Shown here in pieces: positions 8,677 through 14,206 of a stretch of 19,699 bases of DNA. Position numbers and translations under genes: made by a program. The stretch covers positions 1 to 19,699 of the forward strand of contig CAAEKQ010000148.1 in NCBI GenBank assembly GCA_900756575.1, in the 5' to 3' direction. Numbering within the stretch: position 1 is the first letter of the stretch; each line of letters starts with the position of its first letter. Under the pieces are notes generated by a model. That model was not told the DNA's origin, ran no database searches, and saw only the letters and a list, made by a program, of their open reading frames with translations. This stretch comes from an uncultured Oscillospiraceae bacterium. GTDB lineage: Bacteria > Bacillota > Clostridia > Oscillospirales > Oscillospiraceae.

Positions 8677-8705
8677 ATTATATCATCCGCCGGGGGAATA
8701 TGCAA
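8677..8705 (-). promoter_or_regulatory. dapF promoter
   Basis: On the minus strand TTGCAT (8705-8700), a 17-bp spacer and TATAAT (8682-8677) form a sigma-A-type promoter with a perfect -10 and a -35 sharing only TTG with consensus. The predicted start is near 8670, giving a leader of about 50 bases, too short for a lysine riboswitch. Confidence 0.72.
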
Positions 8706-8715
8706 TGGGGCCGGG

Positions 8716-8744
8716 TTGCATTCCCGGAAAGAAGCTGATACAAT
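8716..8744 (+). promoter_or_regulatory. Promoter of the GNAT acetyltransferase gene
   Basis: TTGCAT at 8716-8721, a 17-bp spacer and TACAAT at 8739-8744. The -35 box is identical to that of dapF and lies 10 bp from it in opposite orientation, so together they form the dyad ATGCAA-N10-TTGCAT. The leader would be about 28 bases. Confidence 0.7.
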
Positions 8745-8778
8745 AGCTCCAAACTGTCAAGCATAGGAGCGATGAACC

Positions 8779-9270
8779 ATGGAATATACCATTCGAACCG
8801 TAACCCCGGAGGATCTGGACGCCGTCTGCCGGGTAGAAAACCGCTGCTTCCCTGCGGCGGAGGCGGCCACCAGAGAAGCCTTTCGAACAAGAATCGCTCT
8901 GTTTCCCGAGCGCTTTTTGGTGGCAGAGCTGCCGGACGCGGGAATTGTGGGGCTGATCAACGGCTGCTGCACCGATACGCCGGTGCTGGGAGATGAATTA
9001 TATGAGCCTGACTGCCCCCATAGCCTGAAGAATCCCTGGCAGACGGTGTTTGGTCTGGCGGTGGACCCGGAGTATCAGCACCGGGGCATTGCGAAAAATC
9101 TAATGAATGCGCTGGTCACCCGGGCCAGAGACGGCGGACAGAAGGGCGTGATCCTCACCTGCAAAAAGGAGAAGATCGGATTTTATGAATCCATGGGCTA
9201 TGTCTGCCAGGGGGAAAGCGCGTCGGAGCACGGCGGAGCGGTGTGGTATGATATGCGCCTGACCTTCTGA
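8779..9270 (+). CDS. GNAT-family N-acetyltransferase
   Basis: A 163-aa single-domain member of the GCN5-related acetyltransferase fold, which moves an acetyl group from acetyl-CoA to an amine. The acetyl-CoA pyrophosphate loop is visible as QHRGIA (100-105) after the beta-4 strand FGLAVDPEYQ. The C-terminal GFYESMGYVCQGES has the usual motif B, with Tyr136 in the position that often serves as general acid. The layout, with a long insert between beta 2 and beta 4, recalls the arylalkylamine/serotonin acetyltransferase-like branch, so a small amine or polyamine is one candidate substrate, but this is inference. The start has AGGAG at 8765-8769, 9 bases upstream. It is monocistronic with its own promoter, divergent from dapF and convergent with the two-TM protein. 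Confidence 0.9.
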   Translation: MEYTIRTVTPEDLDAVCRVENRCFPAAEAATREAFRTRIALFPERFLVAELPDAGIVGLINGCCTDTPVLGDELYEPDCPHSLKNPWQTVFGLAVDPEYQHRGIAKNLMNALVTRARDGGQKGVILTCKKEKIGFYESMGYVCQGESASEHGGAVWYDMRLTF

Positions 9271-9281
9271 TATGGAAGCAA

Positions 9282-9313
9282 AAGAGGATGCGCCAGTCAC
9301 GGCACATCCTCTT
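9282..9313. terminator. Bidirectional terminator between acetyltransferase and two-TM protein genes
   Basis: AAGAGGATG (9282-9290) pairs with CATCCTCTT (9305-9313); GCC/GGC extends the stem across a C-A mismatch around a 6-base loop. It is followed by AACTTTATTCTTT on the plus strand and by TTGC after TCTT on the minus strand. It starts 12 bp after one stop codon and ends 4 bp from the other. Confidence 0.82.
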
Positions 9314-9317
9314 AACT

Positions 9318-10358
9318 TTATTCTTTGACAGCCTTTTCCGCGTCCCGGACAAAGCCCTTGAAGTTTTGCTGGAACTTCTGAGACAAATCGCTGGTGTAGC
9401 CGGAGACGAAGGGATGCCCCTGAGCCTGGATGGCGTCCAGCAGCTTCTGGCAGTCTCCCTGGTTCTGGAAGCTCACCTGAATCATGTGCTGCTCCATGTC
9501 ATACAGGGCAACCACCCAGCGGTATTTGCTGATGACCAGCGGCTCGGGCATGGGGTAGCCCCAAATGAGATCGGCAACCTTGACGGCATGGGTGGTAGCG
9601 CCCTTCTGATAGAAGAGATATTCCCCTACCTTCACGCGCTCCAGAGAATGCGCGGAGGAGAACAGCTCCTCGGCCTCCTCGGGGGTATGATCCTTCAGCA
9701 CCTCGGCCATGGCCTTTTTCTGATAATGACCGGTGAGAGCGGGAATCAGGAATACCAGCATGAGGATCAGGAACAGCAGCCCTGCTCCGCCCAAAATCAG
9801 TGTAACGGTTTTGGAGAACAGGCCCACCCGATCCAGGTCGATTTGCAGCGGGAGAATCAGCGCACTGGTATCGCTGCCCTCCTCATAGCCGGGCAGCGTA
9901 TATTTTTCGATGCAGTCCACCATGTAGCTGGTCATATCGTCGTCCAGGGCGGTAATGGTACCTTGAAGGGGGCCTAGCTGGGTCAAGGTTTCCAGATCGC
10001 CCAGATAGTATTCGTGGCTCTGATCCATGGCCTTGTCCAGAACGTCGCTGTGGTGCTCCTTCCGATCCATCACGGCGAGATAGGTGTTGTCGCCGGCGGG
10101 CAACAGATAATACGTCTTTAGTGTTTTCGTGCCGCTGTCGGACTTTGCGGTGAGGTTGGCAAAGGCTACAATCACATCGCTGGCGTCGAAGGAAACATAG
10201 CTTCCCTCCTCCAGGGAATCCGAAAGATACATGGGCCCTGTCACCATGGAAATCAGTCCTTTTCCGGACAGGCCAAACAAAATCACCGCCAGCAGCCCGC
10301 AAAGGATGATGCGGGGCAGCAGATGGATGATGCTTTCTTTCCGCAGTGCGCGTTTCAT
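9318..10358 (-). CDS. Two-transmembrane protein of unknown function
   Basis: I cannot name this 346-aa protein. It has a basic N-terminus, a first membrane segment at about 13-31, a soluble domain of about 150 residues (33-180), a second membrane segment at about 184-208, and a C-terminal soluble region of about 135 residues that starts with positively charged HYQKK. The charge pattern suggests that both termini are inside and the 33-180 domain is outside. The inner region looks like a small alpha/beta domain (RVKVGEYLFYQKG, YRWVVALYDMEQHMIQVSF) and might be a sensor or scaffold; no catalytic motif is seen. The ATG at 10358 has a GGAG site 10 bases upstream; an in-frame TTG at 10379 is less likely. 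It is monocistronic, with an extended -10 promoter upstream. Confidence 0.82.
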   Translation of the reverse strand: MKRALRKESIIHLLPRIILCGLLAVILFGLSGKGLISMVTGPMYLSDSLEEGSYVSFDASDVIVAFANLTAKSDSGTKTLKTYYLLPAGDNTYLAVMDRKEHHSDVLDKAMDQSHEYYLGDLETLTQLGPLQGTITALDDDMTSYMVDCIEKYTLPGYEEGSDTSALILPLQIDLDRVGLFSKTVTLILGGAGLLFLILMLVFLIPALTGHYQKKAMAEVLKDHTPEEAEELFSSAHSLERVKVGEYLFYQKGATTHAVKVADLIWGYPMPEPLVISKYRWVVALYDMEQHMIQVSFQNQGDCQKLLDAIQAQGHPFVSGYTSDLSQKFQQNFKGFVRDAEKAVKE

Positions 10359-10392
10359 AAGGGTATCACTCCGCTCCAATAGAATGTCTTCT

Positions 10393-10420
10393 ATTATACC
10401 AGATAATTGAGAACATACAA
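10393..10420 (-). promoter_or_regulatory. Promoter of the two-TM protein gene
   Basis: On the minus strand TTGTAT (10420-10415), a 16-bp spacer, and TGGTATAAT ending in a perfect -10 at 10398-10393 with an extended TG. The predicted leader is about 29 bases. Confidence 0.75.
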
Positions 10421-10490
10421 GAAATACCTCCGATTTTCGTTGAGAATGACGATAATCTTTTCGAAACCGAAGAAATATGGAAGGATACCA

Positions 10491-10521
10491 TTGACAATCC
10501 CGGGAAAATCGGAGAAACTAT
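10491..10521 (+). promoter_or_regulatory. Possible glpK promoter
   Basis: A perfect TTGACA lies at 10491-10496, 51 bp before the glpK ATG. The matching -10 is poor: AACTAT at 10516-10521 (19-bp spacer) or GAAACT (17-bp spacer). A weak -10 behind a perfect -35 would fit an activated promoter, but no operator was recognised. Confidence 0.4.
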
Positions 10522-10546
10522 AGCCATAAGGAAAGGAAGTGCAGCT

Positions 10547-12076
10547 ATGAATGGCTACGTACTGGCAGTAGACCAGGGCACCACATCATCCCGTGCCATT
10601 ATTTTTGATAAATCCGGCGATATTGTCACCAAGGCCCAGTATCCCCTGACCCAGCACTATCCCAAGCCCGGCTGGGTAGAGCACGACCCCATGGAGATTC
10701 TCTCCACAGAGCTGCTGGCAATTGCCGAGGCCTTTGAGCGCAGCGGCCTGAGCCCCACGGACATCGCCGCCATCGGTATCACCAACCAGCGGGAAACCAC
10801 GATTTTGTGGGATAAGACCACCGGGAAGCCCGTTTCCAACGCCATTGTCTGGCAGTGCCGCCGAACTGCGTCCATCTGTGACCGGCTGACGGCGGATGGC
10901 GCAGCGAATCTGGTGCTGAGCCGGACGGGCCTGCTCATTGACCCCTATTTTTCCGGCACAAAAATCCGCTGGCTGCTGGATCAGGATCCCACCCTTCAAA
11001 AGCGGGCGGAAAACGGCGAAATTCTGTTCGGCAACGTGGATTCCTGGCTGATTTGGAATCTCACCGGCGGAAAAGCCCATGTCACCGACTATTCCAACGC
11101 CTCCCGCACCATGCTGTTTGACATTAACAAGCTCTGCTGGGATGAAGAGCTGTGCAAGCTCTTAAATATCCCCATGTGCGTGCTGCCCCAGCCTGTGCCT
11201 TCTTCCATGGTATACGGTACCGTGGATCGGCATCTCAAGGGCCTTGAAATGCTGGAGGGCACGCCCATTTCCGGCTCCGCAGGCGATCAGGCGGCGGCGC
11301 TGTTCGGTCAGGGCTGCTTTAAGCCGGGTCAGGCAAAGAATACCTATGGCACCGGCTGCTTTACCCTGCTGAATACCGGCGCCGAAAGCGTCCGTTCCAG
11401 CCGCGGACTTCTGACCTCCGTGGCATGGAGTTTGAATGGAGAGACTACTTATGCTTTGGAGGGCAGCGCGTTCAATGCCGGTTCCGCCATTCAGTGGCTC
11501 CGGGACGAGTGCCATATCATTGCCGCGGCCCATGAGTGCGACTTGCAGGCGGAATCTCTCAGCAGCAACGACGGCGTTTATTTTGTTCCGGCTTTTACCG
11601 GTCTTGGCGCACCTTATTGGGATGTGGATGCCCGGGGCAGCTTCTTCGGTCTGACCCGGGGCACCGGAAAAGCCCATATGTGCCGCGCGGTGCTGGAGTC
11701 CATTGCCTATGAGGTAGGCGATTTGGTGGACACCATGGCCATGGAATCCCGCACGCCCATGGCGGAATTGCGGGTAGACGGCGGCGCATCGGTCAGCGAC
11801 TTTATGATGCAGTTCCAGTCGGATTTGCTGGAAATCCCCGTGATTCGGCCCCAGATGGTTGAGACCACGGCAGCGGGTGCAGCATTCCTTGCAGGTCTTG
11901 CCACCGGCGTATGGAGTGGCACCGAGGAGCTGTCCGCCCTCCAGAAAACCGACCGAATTTTTACCCCCAATATGGCCCCGGAAACCAGAATGGAGCTGCG
12001 CAGCCTGTGGCGGACTGCCATTGAGCTTTCCATGGCATGGGGTCATGCCGCCACCCGAAAGGAGAACCTGAAATGA
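10547..12076 (+). CDS. glpK: Glycerol kinase (GlpK)
   Basis: GlpK phosphorylates glycerol to sn-glycerol 3-phosphate with ATP in the cytoplasm, trapping it for glycolysis and lipid synthesis. The 509-aa product has the FGGY-kinase N-terminal phosphate loop DQGTTSSRAIIFD (9-21), the glycerol-contacting GWVEHDP and NQRETTILWDKTTG segments, the central GSAGDQAAALFGQ and the C-terminal GAAFLAGLATGVW. Low-GC Gram-positive GlpKs activated by PTS phosphorylation carry an HFYG-like loop just before the GDQ motif. Here that place reads RHLKGLEMLEG, four residues longer, so HPr-dependent control is uncertain. The start has AAGGAAG 7 bases upstream. No glpF, glpD or glpO lies nearby; instead the stop codon overlaps the ATG of an aminotransferase by 4 bp. 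Confidence 0.96.
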   Translation: MNGYVLAVDQGTTSSRAIIFDKSGDIVTKAQYPLTQHYPKPGWVEHDPMEILSTELLAIAEAFERSGLSPTDIAAIGITNQRETTILWDKTTGKPVSNAIVWQCRRTASICDRLTADGAANLVLSRTGLLIDPYFSGTKIRWLLDQDPTLQKRAENGEILFGNVDSWLIWNLTGGKAHVTDYSNASRTMLFDINKLCWDEELCKLLNIPMCVLPQPVPSSMVYGTVDRHLKGLEMLEGTPISGSAGDQAAALFGQGCFKPGQAKNTYGTGCFTLLNTGAESVRSSRGLLTSVAWSLNGETTYALEGSAFNAGSAIQWLRDECHIIAAAHECDLQAESLSSNDGVYFVPAFTGLGAPYWDVDARGSFFGLTRGTGKAHMCRAVLESIAYEVGDLVDTMAMESRTPMAELRVDGGASVSDFMMQFQSDLLEIPVIRPQMVETTAAGAAFLAGLATGVWSGTEELSALQKTDRIFTPNMAPETRMELRSLWRTAIELSMAWGHAATRKENLK

Positions 12077-13269
12077 TTTCGGAAAAAATGAAGCAGCTTG
12101 CCAGCAATAACTCTGTGATTCGCGCCATGTTTGAGGAAGGCCAGAATATGGCCCGGGAATTTGGCGCGGAGAACGTCTATGATTTTTCCCTGGGAAATCC
12201 CTCGGTACCGGCCCCTGCGGCGGTGAAGGACGCCATTCGGGAGATTCTTGACCAGGAGGATTCCCTGATGGTGCACGGCTATATGTCCAACGTGGGCTAT
12301 CAGGACGTGCGTCAGGCGGTGGCGGAGAGCCTCAACCGCCGGTTCGGCACCGATTTTCATGAGAACAACATCATTATGACCGTGGGTGCAGCCGGTGGAC
12401 TGAACGTCATTCTCAAGACCCTCTTAAATCCCGGCGATGAGGTTTTGACCTTTGCACCGTATTTCACGGAGTACGGCAACTACGTGGCGAATTACGACGG
12501 CAAGCTGGTGGTGGTCTCCCCCAACACCGTAGACTTCCAGCCTAATCTCAAGGAATTTGCCGAGAAAATTACCCCCAGAACCAAGGCGGTGATCGTCAAC
12601 AACCCCAATAACCCCACCGGCGTGGTCTATTCTGCGGAGACCTGCCGGGAGATGAGCCGGATTTTAAGAGAAAAGCAGCATGAATTCGGCACGGATATCT
12701 ATCTGATTTCCGACGAACCCTATCGGGAGCTGGCCTATGACGGCGTGGAGGTACCCTATCTCACGGAGTATTATGCAAACACCGTGGTCTGCTACAGCTG
12801 GTCGAAGTCCCTGTCCCTCCCCGGCGAGCGAATCGGCTATCTGGTGATTCCGGGTGAGCTCAGCGATTATGAGCTGGTGTACGCCGCAGCGGGAATCGCC
12901 ACCCGTGTATCCGGCTTTGTGAATGCACCATCTCTCATGCAGCGCGCCGTGGCTCGTTGCCTGAATGCCCAGACGGACATTGCAGCATACAATAAGAACC
13001 GTGAGGTGCTGTATCAGGGGCTGAAAGCCTGCGGATTTGAATGCATCAAGCCCCAGGGTGCATTCTACTTATTCGTGAAAACGCCCACGGAGGATGAAAA
13101 GGAATTTGTGGAGCGGGCAAAGAAGTATCATATTCTGGTGGTGCCCGGCTCCAGCTTTGCCTGCCCCGGCTATGTGCGGATCGCCTACTGCGTCAGCTAT
13201 GAGACGATTCTCCGCAGCCTGCCGTATTTTAAACAGCTGGCAGAGGAATATGGACTGATTGGAGAATAA
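12073..13269 (+). CDS. PLP-dependent aminotransferase, class I/II (aspartate aminotransferase fold)
   Basis: A fold-type I aminotransferase of 398 aa, cytoplasmic, moving an amino group between an amino acid and a 2-oxo acid. The PLP-binding lysine is Lys245 in SWSKSLSLPGERIGY. Asp214 and Tyr217 (SDEPYREL) contact the cofactor ring, NPNNPTG (177-183) is the usual cofactor/substrate loop, and a C-terminal Arg in YVRIAYC is placed to bind the substrate carboxylate. This set is shared by aspartate, alanine, aromatic and other aminotransferases, so the substrate cannot be read from sequence alone. The start at 12073 shares ATGA with the glpK stop, and AAAGGAG at 12058-12064 lies within the glpK end, so translation is probably coupled. 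It is followed after 29 bp by the zinc-ribbon protein. Confidence 0.93.
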   Translation: MISEKMKQLASNNSVIRAMFEEGQNMAREFGAENVYDFSLGNPSVPAPAAVKDAIREILDQEDSLMVHGYMSNVGYQDVRQAVAESLNRRFGTDFHENNIIMTVGAAGGLNVILKTLLNPGDEVLTFAPYFTEYGNYVANYDGKLVVVSPNTVDFQPNLKEFAEKITPRTKAVIVNNPNNPTGVVYSAETCREMSRILREKQHEFGTDIYLISDEPYRELAYDGVEVPYLTEYYANTVVCYSWSKSLSLPGERIGYLVIPGELSDYELVYAAAGIATRVSGFVNAPSLMQRAVARCLNAQTDIAAYNKNREVLYQGLKACGFECIKPQGAFYLFVKTPTEDEKEFVERAKKYHILVVPGSSFACPGYVRIAYCVSYETILRSLPYFKQLAEEYGLIGE

Positions 13270-13298
13270 AAACAAACGGGAGAAAAGGAGAATGAACT

Positions 13299-13826
13299 AT
13301 GTATTGTAAAAACTGCGGCACCAAGCTTCCGGAAAACGCTATCTTTTGCTCGGTCTGCGGCGAACCGGTGGACAACGCAGCGCCGCTGCCTGCCGATCCT
13401 GCAACACTGCCGCAGAACACCTATCCCATGAAGTGGCACAAGTTTTTGATCTACTTCCAGCTGTTTGCGGCTGCACTGGTTAGCCTGTATAACGCGGTGG
13501 TGTGCTTCCGCATGGTGTTTCTTGGGCTGGGTACATTCGGTCCGTGGAATGTGATCTATGCAATTGCCGGTGTGATTTGCGTTGTGCTGGCAGTATGGGC
13601 AATTTATGTTCGGTTTCGTCTGGCCGGATTCCGGAGAAACGGGCCAAAGATGTACCTATTGTTTCTTGGAATCAACTGCGTCTTTCAGGCGCTAAACCTA
13701 CTGATTTCCTTCGGCAGCGATCTGAATACGGTCAGTTCGGCCATCGGCAGCGTCCTGACCTGCGTTCTGATGCTGATACTGAGCAGCATCTATTACAAAA
13801 AGCGCGCAGACCTGTTTGTCAACTGA
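13299..13826 (+). CDS. Zinc-ribbon membrane protein of unknown function
   Basis: A 175-aa protein that opens with a zinc ribbon: Cys3, Cys6, Cys17 and Cys20 in two CxxCG knuckles (CKNCGTKL...CSVCGEP). After a Pro/Ala-rich linker (26-42) come four hydrophobic segments at about 49-71, 82-104, 118-138 and 145-165, so it is an integral membrane protein with the zinc ribbon most likely in the cytoplasm. Proteins of this layout are common in Clostridia and mostly uncharacterised; the ribbon may mediate protein contacts. The ATG has AAAAGGAG upstream (13283-13290) with 8-base spacing. It lies 29 bp after the aminotransferase gene with no terminator between, so it is probably the last gene of the glpK transcript, which ends at the hairpin 13837-13871. 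Confidence 0.87.
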   Translation: MYCKNCGTKLPENAIFCSVCGEPVDNAAPLPADPATLPQNTYPMKWHKFLIYFQLFAAALVSLYNAVVCFRMVFLGLGTFGPWNVIYAIAGVICVVLAVWAIYVRFRLAGFRRNGPKMYLLFLGINCVFQALNLLISFGSDLNTVSSAIGSVLTCVLMLILSSIYYKKRADLFVN

Positions 13827-13836
13827 ACCAACTATA

Positions 13837-13871
13837 AAAACCGCAGGCAGTGGAAAGCTGTCTGCGGTTTT
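13837..13871 (+). terminator. Intrinsic terminator of the glpK-aminotransferase-zinc-ribbon run
   Basis: AAAACCGCAGGCAG (13837-13850) pairs with CTGTCTGCGGTTTT (13858-13871), one G-T wobble, with a 7-base loop and the T-tract inside the right arm. It starts 10 bp after the zinc-ribbon stop codon. Confidence 0.9.
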
Positions 13872-13913
13872 CTTCATACTCCTTGCAAAGTCCCATTTAT
13901 GGTACACCTCCTT

Positions 13914-13922
13914 TGCTATACT
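13914..13922 (+). promoter_or_regulatory. Extended -10 promoter of the 69-aa protein gene
   Basis: TGCTATACT has a TG extension and a -10 of TATACT at 13917-13922. No good -35 is found (CATTTA at 17-bp spacing). The same nine bases form the -10 of the molybdoenzyme promoter at 16980-16988. Confidence 0.6.
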
Positions 13923-13955
13923 CTCGATAGAAAGTAAGCTTAGGAGGAATGTATC

Positions 13956-14165
13956 ATGAAAGCCACGAATCACGTTTATGTCAGCGACCTGTTCACCGTC
14001 CCCATGCCCAAGCACGCCGCCTCGCCGGAGGAGTTCCGCCGGAAGGTGCTGATCCGCCGGTTGGTATGGGCCGCGCTCCCTTATGTGCTGGAGGGGTGCC
14101 TGTTCCTGCTGGCGGCGGGACTGATTATCGGCGGACTGCTGACTCTGTTCTGCGGTCTGAGATGA
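13956..14165 (+). CDS. 69-aa single-TM membrane protein of unknown function
   Basis: I do not recognise this small protein. Residues 1-35 are polar and carry a Pro/His segment (FTVPMPKHAASPEEFRRK); residues 36-67 are almost continuously hydrophobic, long enough for one membrane helix or a tight hairpin, ending in LFCGLR. The basic run RRKVLIRR before it suggests that the N-terminus stays inside. The start is well supported: AGGAGG at 13942-13947, 8 bases from the ATG, behind an extended -10 promoter. A strong terminator follows 5 bp after the stop. Having its own promoter, ribosome site and terminator argues for a real gene expressed alone, not a leftover fragment. It is convergent with the DUF5662-LysA gene and shares its terminator. 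Confidence 0.8.
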   Translation: MKATNHVYVSDLFTVPMPKHAASPEEFRRKVLIRRLVWAALPYVLEGCLFLLAAGLIIGGLLTLFCGLR

Positions 14166-14170
14166 AAAAT

Positions 14171-14204
14171 GCCGGAACCGTGTAAAAAATGGTTCCGGCG
14201 TTTT
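14171..14204. terminator. Bidirectional terminator between the 69-aa gene and the DUF5662-LysA gene
   Basis: GCCGGAACC (14171-14179) and GGTTCCGGC (14191-14199) form a perfect 9-bp stem with an 11-base loop, followed by GTTTTCG on the plus strand. On the minus strand the hairpin is followed by ATTTTTCATC, so it can serve both genes. Confidence 0.9.
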
Positions 14205-14206
14205 CG

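Noticed and set aside
11162..12046. A 294-aa minus-strand frame inside glpK
   Set aside because: It is a shadow of a GC-rich gene; no ribosome site and no sensible protein.
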